From the NCBI RefSeq assembly GCF_017311575.1, contig NZ_JAFFQY010000022.1, positions 62,001 through 126,000 of the forward strand: a DNA stretch of 64,000 bases, in the 5' to 3' direction. Below, piece after piece: positions 41,651 through 50,471 of the stretch. Each line of letters starts with the position of its first letter. Within the stretch, counting starts at the first letter, position 1. Both the position numbers and the translations under genes were made by a program. The stretch is from Roseococcus thiosulfatophilus. Lineage in GTDB: Bacteria; Pseudomonadota; Alphaproteobacteria; Acetobacterales; Acetobacteraceae. The notes below the pieces were generated by a model. The model had not been told where the DNA came from. It did no database searches and saw nothing but the letters and a program-made list of their open reading frames with translations.

Positions 41651-42414
41651 GGATTTCGGAACTTCCGGCGCCCGAGGTCGCGCGGCGCCTCGCCGAGGGC
41701 CATGCCGTGCTGCTGCCGCTGGGCAGCCTGGAAACCCACGGCCCCGCCCTGCCGATGGGCGACTACCTGCTGGCCGAGGCCATCGCGCTTCGCATCGCGG
41801 AGGCGCATGGCCGCGCGCTGGTGGCCCCGCCCATTCCCTTCGGCGGCGCGGATTTCTTCCGGGGCGTGCCAGGCGGCATCGCGCTCTCCACCGCGACGCT
41901 GACCGCCCTGCTGCGCGAGGTGCTGGAAGCGCTGGTCGAGGGGGGCGCGCGGCGCATCCTCATCATCAACGGCCATGGCGGGAACATCCCGGCCGTGGAG
42001 GAGGCGCAGCGCGGCCTGCGCGTCTCGCGCGGGCTCATCGCCCCCGTGCTGCATTTGTGGAAGAACGCCGGCGGCTGGCAGCAGGCGCTGGGCGGCGACC
42101 CGGCCGCGCTGGGCCATGGGGGTGACCCGGTGGCATCCGTCGCGCTGCATCTGCGGCCCGATCTCTGCGCGCCCGAGCGCCTCGCGCCGCGCGAAGTGCA
42201 GCCGCCCTTCCTGGGCCTGCCCGTCAGCGGCTTCGGCACGCTGGCCGCCGGAGGCGCGGAATTCGGCGTGCCGCTGAACCTGGATGAGATCGCCCCCGGC
42301 GGCACCCAGGCCGCCGACCCGCGCGGCGCGAACGCCGCCCATGGGGCGCGCATCGTCGAACGCCTGGTGCAGGCGGGCTGGGCCATGCTCGGCGCCCTGG
42401 AGAACACGCCATGA
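41647..42414 (+). CDS. Creatininase family amidohydrolase
   Basis: A 255-residue member of the creatininase/MftE-like fold. Metal-binding landmarks are LLPLGSLETHGPALPMGDY, PIPFGGADFFRGVPGGIALS and IINGHGGNIPAVEEA; creatininase uses Glu and His in the same positions. Family members open cyclic amides such as creatinine or remove peptide or ribosyl groups, so the substrate is not certain. It is placed between M20 hydrolase and PanE-like genes with ATGA overlaps on both sides, suggesting stepwise breakdown of one amide compound. Confidence 0.9.
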   Translation: MRISELPAPEVARRLAEGHAVLLPLGSLETHGPALPMGDYLLAEAIALRIAEAHGRALVAPPIPFGGADFFRGVPGGIALSTATLTALLREVLEALVEGGARRILIINGHGGNIPAVEEAQRGLRVSRGLIAPVLHLWKNAGGWQQALGGDPAALGHGGDPVASVALHLRPDLCAPERLAPREVQPPFLGLPVSGFGTLAAGGAEFGVPLNLDEIAPGGTQAADPRGANAAHGARIVERLVQAGWAMLGALENTP

Positions 42415-43352
42415 AGATCTGCGTCTTCGGCCCCGGCGCCATCGGCAGCCACATCGCCGCCCGCTTCGCCAAGGGGGGCCAGGCGGAGGTCAGCGTCCTG
42501 GCGCGGGGCGCGCAGCTGGAGGCCATCCGCGCGCGCGGCATCACCGTCCGCACGCCGGAGGAGGAATTCACCGCCCGCCCCCGCGCCGAGGCCGATGCCG
42601 CCGCGCTCGGCCCGCAGGATGCGGTGGTGGTGACGGTGAAGGCGCCCGCCGTGCCGGGCATCGCCGCCGCCATCGGCCCGCTGCTGCGCCCCGACACACC
42701 CGTGGTCTTCGTGCTGAACGGCATCCCGTGGTGGTGGGATGGCGCGCCGGACGTGCTGGACCCGGGCGGCGCCACCCGCGCCGCGGTGGGGCTCGATCGC
42801 GCGGTGGGTGGCGTGGTCTGGTCCGCCTGCACCGTGACGGAACCTGGCGTGGTGCAGGTGCAGACGGCCGCCAACCGCCTCATCATGGGGGAGCTGTCGG
42901 GCGAGGCCACGCCGCGCCTGCAAGCCCTGGCGGCGGCGCTGGAGGCGGGGGGCATGGGCGGCGTGGTCAGCCCCGCCATCCGCACCGAGATCTGGACCAA
43001 GCTGCTCAACAACCTGACCAACGGGCCCATCACGCTCATCACGCGGCAGGACATGCGGACCACCTTCAGCGACCCGGTGGTGATGGCCGCCGCGCGGGCG
43101 ATGATGCAGGAGGGCATGGCGATCGCCGCCGCGCTGGGCCATCCGCTCGGCCCCGAGATCGAGAAGAACGTGCTGCGCTCGGTCACGCTCGCGCACCGCC
43201 CCTCCATCCTGCAGGATTTCGAGGCGGGGCGCGCGCTGGAATTCGACGCGCTGCTGGAGGTGCCGCTGCAACTGGCCCGCGCCGCGGGCGTCTCCGCGCC
43301 CACGCTGGAATTGCTGGTGGCGCTGGCGCGGAAAACGGTGGGGCGGGGTTAG
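42411..43352 (+). CDS. 2-dehydropantoate 2-reductase family protein (PanE/ApbA-like)
   Basis: A 313-residue NADP-dependent reductase of 2-keto acids. The Rossmann loop CVFGPGAIGSHIAARFAKGG is at the N-terminus. TVKAPAVPGIAAAIGPLL is the family run, and the catalytic lysine is in EIWTKLLNNLTNGPITLIT. True PanE serves pantothenate synthesis, but the operon context (M20 hydrolase, creatininase) suggests a catabolic 2-oxo or 2-hydroxy acid substrate instead. Confidence 0.88.
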   Translation: MKICVFGPGAIGSHIAARFAKGGQAEVSVLARGAQLEAIRARGITVRTPEEEFTARPRAEADAAALGPQDAVVVTVKAPAVPGIAAAIGPLLRPDTPVVFVLNGIPWWWDGAPDVLDPGGATRAAVGLDRAVGGVVWSACTVTEPGVVQVQTAANRLIMGELSGEATPRLQALAAALEAGGMGGVVSPAIRTEIWTKLLNNLTNGPITLITRQDMRTTFSDPVVMAAARAMMQEGMAIAAALGHPLGPEIEKNVLRSVTLAHRPSILQDFEAGRALEFDALLEVPLQLARAAGVSAPTLELLVALARKTVGRG

Positions 43353-43365
43353 CGTCTGATCGCCG

Positions 43366-44346
43366 CTAGGTCCTGCCCAGCTGCAGGTTCGCGTCGCGCA
43401 CGATGCCGCGGAACTTCTCCAGCTCCGCCGCCACGAAGGCGCGCGTTCCCTCAGGCGTGGAGGGGTCGGCGGGGTCAATGCCGGCCTGCACCATGCGGCG
43501 GCGCAGCTCAGGCTCGGCCAGGGCCTCCACCGCCGCGCGGTTCAGCCGCTCCACGATGGGCGCGGGTATGCCGCGCGGGCCTTGCAGCACGTTCCAGGTG
43601 ATGATGTCGAAGCCCTCCATGCCGGTCTCGTGCAGCGAGGGCACGTCAGGCAGGGCCGGGTGGCGCGTGCGGCTGGTGACGGCGAGCGGGCGGGAGGAAC
43701 CGTCGCGCAGATGCGGCAGCGCGCTGGCCATCACCTCGAAGGAGAAGCCCAGCTCGTTCTTCATCATCGCCTCCAGCACGGCCGCGCCGCCGCGATAGGG
43801 CACGTATTCGCCGCGGATGCCGGCGCGGTGCGCGAAGGCCTCGCCCGTCAGATGGCCGATGCCGCCCACGCCCGAGCTGCCCCAGAGCATGGGCGGGTTG
43901 GCGGTCCGCGCGGCGGCGATGAGTTCCGCGACCGTGCGGTGGGGCGAGGCGCGCGGCACCGCCACCACCAGCGGCCCGCCGCCGACGATGGCGATGTGGG
44001 TGAAGTCCTCCACCGGGTTGTAGCGCACGGTGGCGGGCAGCGCGGCGGGGTTGGTGGCGTGGCCCGAGGCGGTGGAGAGCGTCAGCAGATAGCCATCGGC
44101 CGGCTGGCGGGTGACATACTCAGCGCCGACCGAGCCGCCGGCGCCAGGCCGGTTCTCCACGATCATGCGGGCATTGGGGCCGAGGCGCGGCGCCATCCGC
44201 TCGGCCAGCAGCCGCGCGCCCGTGTCGGTCGAGCCGCCGGGCAGGAAGCCCACCACGACGTTGATGGCGCGCTCCGGATAGTTGGCCTGGGCATGGGCGG
44301 GCAACGCCAGCAGCGCGGGCGCGGCGAGCAGGGACCGGCGGAACAT
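43366..44346 (-). CDS. Tripartite tricarboxylate transporter substrate-binding protein (Bug/TctC)
   Basis: A 326-residue periplasmic receptor, signal peptide FRRSLLAAPALLALPAHAQA. Family runs are NVVVGFLPGGSTDTGARLLA, MIVENRPGAGGSVGAEYV, GEYVPYRGGAAVLEAMM and IVERLNRAAVEALAEPELRR. Start ATG 44346. This is the third Bug receptor in the window and the closest to tctBA; the hydrolase operon lies between, so it is the best candidate receptor for that permease. It is convergent with the reductase gene. Confidence 0.93.
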   Translation of the reverse strand: MFRRSLLAAPALLALPAHAQANYPERAINVVVGFLPGGSTDTGARLLAERMAPRLGPNARMIVENRPGAGGSVGAEYVTRQPADGYLLTLSTASGHATNPAALPATVRYNPVEDFTHIAIVGGGPLVVAVPRASPHRTVAELIAAARTANPPMLWGSSGVGGIGHLTGEAFAHRAGIRGEYVPYRGGAAVLEAMMKNELGFSFEVMASALPHLRDGSSRPLAVTSRTRHPALPDVPSLHETGMEGFDIITWNVLQGPRGIPAPIVERLNRAAVEALAEPELRRRMVQAGIDPADPSTPEGTRAFVAAELEKFRGIVRDANLQLGRT

Positions 44347-44368
44347 GGTTTCTCTCCCGTGATGGTAT

Positions 44369-45715
44369 TCACCGAAGATTGTCCCGCCGCGGGGCCGCCG
44401 TCCATCGCCCCGCCCGCGTTGAGAGAGAGGCCGGCTTGGGCCCGCCCGCCATCCAGTCCAGCAGTTCCACCGTATGCACCACGGGCAGCGCATCGCCCCC
44501 CAGCTGCGTCATGCAGCCGATATTGCCGGCGGCGATCAGGTCGGCGCGGGTGCGCTGGATGTTCTCCAGCTTGCGCGCGCGCAGCTGCCCCGCGATCTCG
44601 GGCTGCATAAGGTTGTAGGTGCCCGCGCTGCCGCAGCAGATATGGCCCTCGGCCGGCTCCTTCACCGTGAAGCCGGCGCGCGCCAGCAACTGCTTGGGCA
44701 GCGCCGTGATCTTCTGCCCGTGCTGGAGCGAGCAGGCGGAATGGTAGGCCACCGTCAGCCCCGGCGCCTCGCGCGTGGGGGCGTAGCCGAACTTCTCCAG
44801 CACCTCGGTCACGTCCATGGCCAGCGCCGACACCTGCGCGGCGGCATCGGCTTCCGGCTCCGTGCGGAACATGAAGCCATAATCCTTGATGGTCGTGCCG
44901 CAGCCCGAGGTGTTCACCACGATGGCATCCAGCCCCTCGCCCGCCATCTCGGCGCCCCAGGCCGCGATGTTGGCCCGGGCGGCGGCCATGGCGGGGTCGT
45001 GCTGGCCCATGTGGTGCGTCAGCGCGCCGCAGCAGCCCTGGCCCGGCGTGATGACGACGTCGAGGCCCATGCGCGTCAGCAGGCGAATGGTGGCCTCGTT
45101 GATGGTGGGGTTCAGGACCTTCTGGGCGCAGCCGGTCAGCAGGCCCACGCGGCCGCGGCGGGGGCCTTGGGCGCGATGGATCTGCGCTTCCTGCGCCGCG
45201 CTTTTCGGCGGCAGGCTGGCGGGCGCCAGCTTCAGCATGGCGCGCAGACGCTGCGCCGTCAGCGATTGGCCCGGCACCAGCGCACCCAAAGGCCGCGCCA
45301 GCCGCGCCGCCGTGAGTGCGGCGCGGAACAGGCCAGGCCGCGGCAGCACCGCGCCCAGCACGCGGCGCAGCATGCGTTCGGGGAAGGGCCTGGTGTAGGT
45401 CTCCTCGATGTGGCGGCGCGCATGGTCCACCAGGTGCATGTAGTGCACGCCCGAGGGGCAGGTCGTCATGCAGGACAGGCAGGAGAGGCAGCGGTCCACA
45501 TGCCGCGCTTCCAGCTCCGTCGCGGGCCGGTTGTTCTCCAGCATGTCCTTGATGAGGTAGATGCGGCCCCTGGGGCTGTCCAGCTCATCGCCCAGCAGCA
45601 GGAAGGTCGGGCAGGTGGCGGTGCACATGCCGCAATGCACGCAGCTGCGGAGGATCTTGTTGCTCTCCGCGGTGTCGGGATCACGGAGCTGCTCGGCGGT
45701 GAAGCTGGTCTGCAA
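44369..45715 (-). CDS. glcF: Glycolate oxidase, iron-sulfur subunit GlcF
   Basis: The electron-transfer subunit of membrane-associated glycolate oxidase. It has two 4Fe-4S motifs, CVHCGMCTATCPT (about residue 25) and CLSCLSCMTTCPS (about residue 75), and two CCG domains (GCCGALTHHMG, CCGSAGTYN) typical of heterodisulfide-reductase-like subunits. The 448-residue length is slightly longer than usual, with about 25 polar residues at the C-terminus. It is the last gene of glcD-glcE-membrane protein-glcF. Confidence 0.95.
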   Translation of the reverse strand: MQTSFTAEQLRDPDTAESNKILRSCVHCGMCTATCPTFLLLGDELDSPRGRIYLIKDMLENNRPATELEARHVDRCLSCLSCMTTCPSGVHYMHLVDHARRHIEETYTRPFPERMLRRVLGAVLPRPGLFRAALTAARLARPLGALVPGQSLTAQRLRAMLKLAPASLPPKSAAQEAQIHRAQGPRRGRVGLLTGCAQKVLNPTINEATIRLLTRMGLDVVITPGQGCCGALTHHMGQHDPAMAAARANIAAWGAEMAGEGLDAIVVNTSGCGTTIKDYGFMFRTEPEADAAAQVSALAMDVTEVLEKFGYAPTREAPGLTVAYHSACSLQHGQKITALPKQLLARAGFTVKEPAEGHICCGSAGTYNLMQPEIAGQLRARKLENIQRTRADLIAAGNIGCMTQLGGDALPVVHTVELLDWMAGGPKPASLSTRAGRWTAAPRRDNLR

Positions 45716-45718
45716 GGT

Positions 45719-46141
45719 TCAGTGGCTCCCAATTCCCGCCTGCGCCATGCCCAGGCCCACCAGCATCAACGCCAAGCCCAGCTGCGCGGCGGCGACCTGT
45801 CGCGGCAGGGCCAGGGCCGGGCCGGAGAAGCGCAGGCGCAGCAGCAGGGCAAGCCCCACCACCGCCACCATCGCGCCCAGCACGGCGGCGATCATCAGCA
45901 CGGCCGTGAAGCTCCAGCCCGCCACCCAGGTGGCGAGCTGCCCCGGCCAGGACGCGCCGCCCAGCAGGGCGATGAGCCAGACGGCAATCAGTACGCCCGT
46001 CAGCGCCGGCATGGCCAGCACCCGCTCCTTGAGCGAGCGCGTGGCCCAGTCCGGGTCCACCTCGTCGAAGAAGGCGGCGATGTAGATCGCGCTCACCAGC
46101 ACCAGCGCCAGCAGCGCCAGGCCATCAGCCAGGGAACCCAT
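45719..46141 (-). CDS. Four-pass membrane protein inside the glycolate oxidase operon
   Basis: A 140-residue protein with four predicted transmembrane helices (LADGLALLALVLVSAIYIAAFF, LTGVLIAVWLIALLGG, FTAVLMIAAVLGAMVAVVGLALL, LGLALMLVGLGMAQAG). It sits 18 bases after glcE and three bases before glcF, so it is co-expressed with the oxidase. There is no heme- or quinone-binding signature that I recognise. It could be a membrane anchor or a quinone-facing partner for the oxidase; this is inferred from position only. Confidence 0.78.
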   Translation of the reverse strand: MGSLADGLALLALVLVSAIYIAAFFDEVDPDWATRSLKERVLAMPALTGVLIAVWLIALLGGASWPGQLATWVAGWSFTAVLMIAAVLGAMVAVVGLALLLRLRFSGPALALPRQVAAAQLGLALMLVGLGMAQAGIGSH

Positions 46142-46159
46142 GCTCGTCTCTCCTAGGGC

Positions 46160-47329
46160 TCAGGCGCGCAGGCGCCCGGGGTTGAGAATGCCGGCGGGGT
46201 CGAGCACCGATTTCACCCGCGCGCCGATGGCGGCGAGGGGCAGGGGCTCGGCGGGAAGGACGGGAACGGCGGCGCGCAGCGCGTCGGGGCCGCGGAACAG
46301 GGTGAAGCTGCCGCCGGCGGCGGCCTGCATCACGGCGCCGTGCGCGGCCTCGGTGGCGGGACCGGCCACCCAAACCAGGCCACCGCCCCAGTCCAGCAGA
46401 AGCCTGGCGTCGAAGACCGCGCGCAGTTCCGCGCAGGCGGCCGGCGCGCGGGATGGCGCGAGGGAGAGGCGCCACACCGCCTCCTCCGGCGCGGGGTTCA
46501 GCGGCGCGGCATCGCGGATGTCACGCCACAGCGCCTCCGATGCCTCGCGGCCCAGCAGCGCGGCCTCGCCCTGGGCGGCGAGTTCCGTCCGCAGCCGGTC
46601 CAGGCGGTAGGTGACGCTCTCGGCGAAATCCTCGATGCGCGCGATGGCAAGGCAGCCCTGCATCGCCCCATGCCCCTCGGGCAGCAGGGCCGCGCCGCTG
46701 ACGCCATAGGGGGTGCCCAGCGCGGCGCTCAAGGCACGCACGCCCGCCGCGATATCCGCCACCCGCAGCACCAGGCTGCCGGAGGATTCCGCGCGCGGCA
46801 GCACCTTCAGCGTGATCTCGGTCAGCACGCCCAGCGTGCCATGCGCGCCGGTCAGCAGCTTGCACAGATCGAGGCCCGTCACGTTCTTGAGCACGCGCCC
46901 GCCGGACCGAAACACCTCGCCCGCCCCGTTCACGGCGCGGATGCCCAGCACATGGTCGCGCATGGCGCCCCAGGTGATGCGCCGCGGCCCGCTGAGATTG
47001 GCGCCGACCATGCCGCCCAGCGTCGCGGCCTCCTCCACGCCGAAGAGGGCACGCAACTCGGGCGGTTCGGCGATGAGCTGCTGGTTGTGCTCGGCCAGCG
47101 CCGCCTCGATCTCGGGGATGGGCGTGCCGGCGCGGGCGGAGATGGCGAGCTCGGTCGGGCGATACAGCGTGATGCCCGTCAGCCCGCGCGTGGACAGGGT
47201 GCGCGCGGCCTGCACCGGCCGCAGCATGGCGCGCTTGGTGCCGCGGCCCTCGATGGACAATGGCTCGCGCGCCGCATGGGCCGCGCGGACGGCCTCGGCC
47301 ACACCCGCTTCGTCAGAGGGCGCGATCAA
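46160..47329 (-). CDS. glcE: Glycolate oxidase, FAD-binding subunit GlcE
   Basis: The second flavin-domain subunit of glycolate oxidase. The PCMH-type FAD fold is present: LSIEGRGTKRAM, LTGITLYRPTELAISARAGT and ATLGGMVGANLSGPRR, then GDVFRSGGRVLKNVTGLDL-like sequence (GEVFRSGGRVLKNVTGLDL here). It ends VKSVLDPAGILNPGRL. The 389-residue length is normal. The start overlaps the glcD stop by ATGA. Confidence 0.94.
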   Translation of the reverse strand: MIAPSDEAGVAEAVRAAHAAREPLSIEGRGTKRAMLRPVQAARTLSTRGLTGITLYRPTELAISARAGTPIPEIEAALAEHNQQLIAEPPELRALFGVEEAATLGGMVGANLSGPRRITWGAMRDHVLGIRAVNGAGEVFRSGGRVLKNVTGLDLCKLLTGAHGTLGVLTEITLKVLPRAESSGSLVLRVADIAAGVRALSAALGTPYGVSGAALLPEGHGAMQGCLAIARIEDFAESVTYRLDRLRTELAAQGEAALLGREASEALWRDIRDAAPLNPAPEEAVWRLSLAPSRAPAACAELRAVFDARLLLDWGGGLVWVAGPATEAAHGAVMQAAAGGSFTLFRGPDALRAAVPVLPAEPLPLAAIGARVKSVLDPAGILNPGRLRA

Positions 47330-48765
47330 GCCGCGATCCTCGCATTGCCTTCCAGCGGAAAGACCTTCGCCGTGTTCAGCAGCCAGCCGGGGTCAAAGGC
47401 GGACTTGATGTCGCGTTGGAGGTCCAGTTCGCGCGCGGTGAATTGCGATGTCATCAGGTCGCGCTTTTCCACGCCCACGCCATGCTCGCCGGTCAGGCAG
47501 CCGCCGACCTCGACGCAGAGCTTCAGGATGTCGGCGCCGAAGGCCTCGGCCTTGCGGAAGCTCTCGGCGTCATTGGCGTCGAACATGATGAGCGGGTGCA
47601 GGTTGCCGTCACCCGCGTGGAACACATTGGCCACGCCCAGGCCGTATTGCGTGCTGAGTTCGCCGATGCGCTTCAGCACGAAGGGCAGTTCGCCGGTCGG
47701 GATGGTGCCGTCCATGCAGAGATAATCCGGGCTGATGCGCCCCACCGCCCCGAAGGCGCCCTTGCGCCCTTTCCAGATGGCCAGCGACTGCTCGGCGCTT
47801 TCGGCCAGCTTCATGGAGATGGGCTTGAACTGCGCGCAGATGTCGCGGATGCGGCCCAGCAGCATGTCCTGCTCGGCCACGCTGCCCTCCACCTCGATGA
47901 TCAGCATGGCCTCGGCATCCAGCGGGTAGCCGGCATGGGCGAAGGCCTCGCAGGCATGGATGCAGGGCTTGTCCATGAATTCCAGCGCCACCGGGATCAC
48001 GCCCGCGCCGATGATGGCGTCCACGGCCTGGCCCGCCACCTCCACGCTGTCGAAAGCGGCCAGCATGGCCCGCGCGCCCTCGGGGCCGCGCAGGATGCGG
48101 ACGGTGACCTCGGTGACGAGGCCGAGCTGCCCCTCGCTACCGGTGATGAGGCCAAGCCAGTCATAGCCGGCCGCGTCCAGATGCGTGCCGCCGATCTCCA
48201 CCACCTCGCCCTCGATGGTGACGAAGGTGACGCCCAGCAGGTTGTTGGCCGTCACGCCGTATTTCAGGCAATGCGCGCCGCCGCTGTTCATCATGACGTT
48301 CCCGCCAATCATGCAGGCGAGCTGGCTGGAGGGGTCGGGGGCGTAGAAGAAGCCCTCGCCCTCCACGGCCTTGGTGATGCCGATATTGGTGACGCCCGCC
48401 TCGACCACGGCGTAGCGGTCCTCGAAATTGATCTCGCGGATGCGGTTCATGCGCATGAGACCGATGACAACCGCATCGGCCAGCGGCAGCGCGCCGCCCG
48501 AGAGGCTGGTGCCCGCCCCACGCGGCACCACGCGGATGCCGTTGGCGTGGCAGTAGCGCAGCACCTCCGCCACCTCCTGCGTGGTGCGGGGCAGCACGAC
48601 GGCCAGCGGCATCTGGCGATAGGCCGAGAGCCCGTCTGTCTCATAGGGGCGCAGGCGGATGTCCTCGCCGATGACGGCATCGGCGGGCAACAGCCGCGCC
48701 AAATCCGCCAGGATGGAGGCGCGGCGTGCGAGGATCTCGGGCTTGGGCTCTGGCAGGCTGATCAT
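47326..48765 (-). CDS. glcD: Glycolate oxidase catalytic subunit GlcD
   Basis: The FAD-dependent dehydrogenase that oxidises glycolate (often also D-lactate) to glyoxylate. The 479-residue protein shows VVLPRTTQEVAEVLRYCHAN, VVPRGAGTSLSGGALPL, ACMIGGNVMMNSGGAHCLKYG and ITGSEGQLGLVTEVTVRI for FAD binding, and the C-terminal NVFHAGDGNLHPLIMFD and GGCLTGEHGVGVEKR. The ATG at 48765 (MISLPEPKP) is the normal family start, although the frame is open 19 codons further. It heads the glc operon. Confidence 0.95.
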   Translation of the reverse strand: MISLPEPKPEILARRASILADLARLLPADAVIGEDIRLRPYETDGLSAYRQMPLAVVLPRTTQEVAEVLRYCHANGIRVVPRGAGTSLSGGALPLADAVVIGLMRMNRIREINFEDRYAVVEAGVTNIGITKAVEGEGFFYAPDPSSQLACMIGGNVMMNSGGAHCLKYGVTANNLLGVTFVTIEGEVVEIGGTHLDAAGYDWLGLITGSEGQLGLVTEVTVRILRGPEGARAMLAAFDSVEVAGQAVDAIIGAGVIPVALEFMDKPCIHACEAFAHAGYPLDAEAMLIIEVEGSVAEQDMLLGRIRDICAQFKPISMKLAESAEQSLAIWKGRKGAFGAVGRISPDYLCMDGTIPTGELPFVLKRIGELSTQYGLGVANVFHAGDGNLHPLIMFDANDAESFRKAEAFGADILKLCVEVGGCLTGEHGVGVEKRDLMTSQFTARELDLQRDIKSAFDPGWLLNTAKVFPLEGNARIAA

Positions 48766-48845
48766 GCTGGCTGTCCGCGAAACGTCCAGCCGCAACATGT
48801 CGTCGCACCCCGCCCGCCGCAAGGCGCAACTGCGCGATCAGGGGT

Positions 48846-49649
48846 TCAGGAAGGGCGGGAGAAGCCGAGGCACCCCGCCGGCAGGCCCGGCCCGCCCACC
48901 ATCACCGCCCCCTGGCCATAGAGCCGCCAGGCCTGGCGGGGGCGCGGCAGGTCCATCACCCAGACCTGGCCCGAGGCGTCGGACCAGACCAGGCTGGCGT
49001 CCATCGCCGCGGCCGCGCCGACCGCATCCGCCACGGAGGCGAAGACCGCCACCACCTGGCGGTCCTGCCCCCAAGGGAAAGCCGCCGCCGGCCCGGCCAG
49101 CAGGACCGCCAGCACCAAGGCCACCGGGGCGGCGCCGCCGTGCCGCGGCCGGCGCAGCAGGATGGAGGCCGCCATCACGGGCAACACCCCGAAAACGAGG
49201 GCCCACCCAATGTCCCAGGGCAGCGGGTCCGCGACATCCAGCCGGATTCGGTGCAACCCCAGCAGCCAGTGGACCAGCACGGCATCCAGCAGGTGCCACA
49301 CGCCGAAACCCAGCAGCGCACCGCCCCAGAGGCACCCGCCCGCCCCGATCCGTGGAAGGGCGGCGCGGCGCCGCCACAGCAGCCAGAGGCCCAACGCGGA
49401 CAGCACATACATCACGGCATGGAACAGCCCATCGGCCAGGACCTGGGTGCGGAGGTCCATGAAGGCCTCGCCGTCCACCAGGCTCAGCAAATGGTGCCAT
49501 TGCAGGATCTGGTGCAGGAGGATGCCGTCGAAGAATCCTCCCAGCCCGAAGCCCAGCAGGGCGCCAGGCAGCAAAAGGCCGCGCACCCCAGGGGGTGCGC
49601 GGCCCAATGCGTCATCCGTGACCCCGGCCGGAAGAACGGGCCGGGGCAT
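48846..49649 (-). CDS. DUF2243 membrane protein with an extra C-terminal domain
   Basis: 267 residues. The first ~170 are DUF2243: four to five membrane helices with the signature GFFDGILLHQILQWHHLLS, GLFHAVMYVLSALGLWLLW and FGVWHLLDAVLVHWLLGLHR. Its histidines in the membrane plane could bind metal or heme, but this is not established. After a fifth helix (PVALVLAVLLAGPAAAFPWG) comes a ~70-residue soluble part (QDRQVVAVFASVADAVGAAA, MDASLVWSDASGQVWVMDLP) not usual for DUF2243. Its function is unknown. Confidence 0.85.
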   Translation of the reverse strand: MPRPVLPAGVTDDALGRAPPGVRGLLLPGALLGFGLGGFFDGILLHQILQWHHLLSLVDGEAFMDLRTQVLADGLFHAVMYVLSALGLWLLWRRRAALPRIGAGGCLWGGALLGFGVWHLLDAVLVHWLLGLHRIRLDVADPLPWDIGWALVFGVLPVMAASILLRRPRHGGAAPVALVLAVLLAGPAAAFPWGQDRQVVAVFASVADAVGAAAAMDASLVWSDASGQVWVMDLPRPRQAWRLYGQGAVMVGGPGLPAGCLGFSRPS

Positions 49650-49652
49650 GGA

Positions 49653-50399
49653 TCAATTCCCGGTGGGAACGCGGCCGCCCGGCGTGCCGGGATTTGCCGG
49701 GAAGGCGCCCTGCGGCGTGCCGACCATGCCCTGGTCGCGGACGCCGGTCTGGCCGACATTGGTCTGCGGCCCGCGGTGCCCGTCCGGCGCCATGTCGCCC
49801 ATGCCGGCGCCGCCCGTGCGGCCCGTGGCGGTGGACTGCGGCACGCCATCGGCGCGGAAGTCGGAGGCCATGCCCGGCGGATCACCCGGCAGCGGCACGG
49901 GGCGGCCGTTTTCCAGGATCATGCCACCGCCCATGAAGGCGCGGTCGGCCGGGTTGCGGGGCGCGTCGGTGCGGCCATAGGTGCCGGCCGTGCCGGCGGC
50001 CTGGCGGCGCGGCATGGCGTCACCGCGCATCCCCGGGCCGGACCCGCCCGTCACGTTCTGTCGCGAGGTCGCGGGGCGCTGCTGCAGGCGCGGGTCCTGC
50101 TGGTCCAGCGTCCGGTCAGGCGTGGGCTGGGCGGGCGAGGCCTGGAGGCCCGGCGGCACCGGCGCGGCCTGAGTGCCCTGGGCGGTGGGCAGGCGGCCCT
50201 GGTCCATGCGGGGGTCCTGGGCGCGCAGCGTGTTGTCGGGCGCATCACCCGGCTGGCGCTGGAAGGGGCTGTCGGTCACGCGCGGCATGGCGGCGCCATG
50301 ACGGTCCACGCCGGTGCCGTGGGGCGAGGTCATGCCCTGGGCGGCCACGCCGCCGCTGATGAGAACGGCCCCGAGGCCGGCGATCCAAAGAGTTCGCAT
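49653..50399 (-). CDS. Secreted Pro/Gly/Gln-rich disordered protein
   Basis: A 248-residue protein with a signal peptide (MRTLWIAGLGAVLISGGVAA, cleavage near AAQ) and no cysteine or folded-domain signature. The mature part is rich in Gly, Pro, Gln, Arg and Met, with recurring QDPR units (LRAQDPRMDQ, LDQQDPRLQQ). Start ATG 50399 has AGGAGA upstream. Probably periplasmic and unstructured, of unknown role. It is three bases upstream of the DUF2243 gene, so they may form an operon. Confidence 0.65.
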   Translation of the reverse strand: MRTLWIAGLGAVLISGGVAAQGMTSPHGTGVDRHGAAMPRVTDSPFQRQPGDAPDNTLRAQDPRMDQGRLPTAQGTQAAPVPPGLQASPAQPTPDRTLDQQDPRLQQRPATSRQNVTGGSGPGMRGDAMPRRQAAGTAGTYGRTDAPRNPADRAFMGGGMILENGRPVPLPGDPPGMASDFRADGVPQSTATGRTGGAGMGDMAPDGHRGPQTNVGQTGVRDQGMVGTPQGAFPANPGTPGGRVPTGN

Positions 50400-50471
50400 A
50401 TTGGGTCTCCTGTTTCGGTGAATGCCGATGCCAGGAGAACCGCCCCGCGGGAGAATGGTTGCACACAAGAA

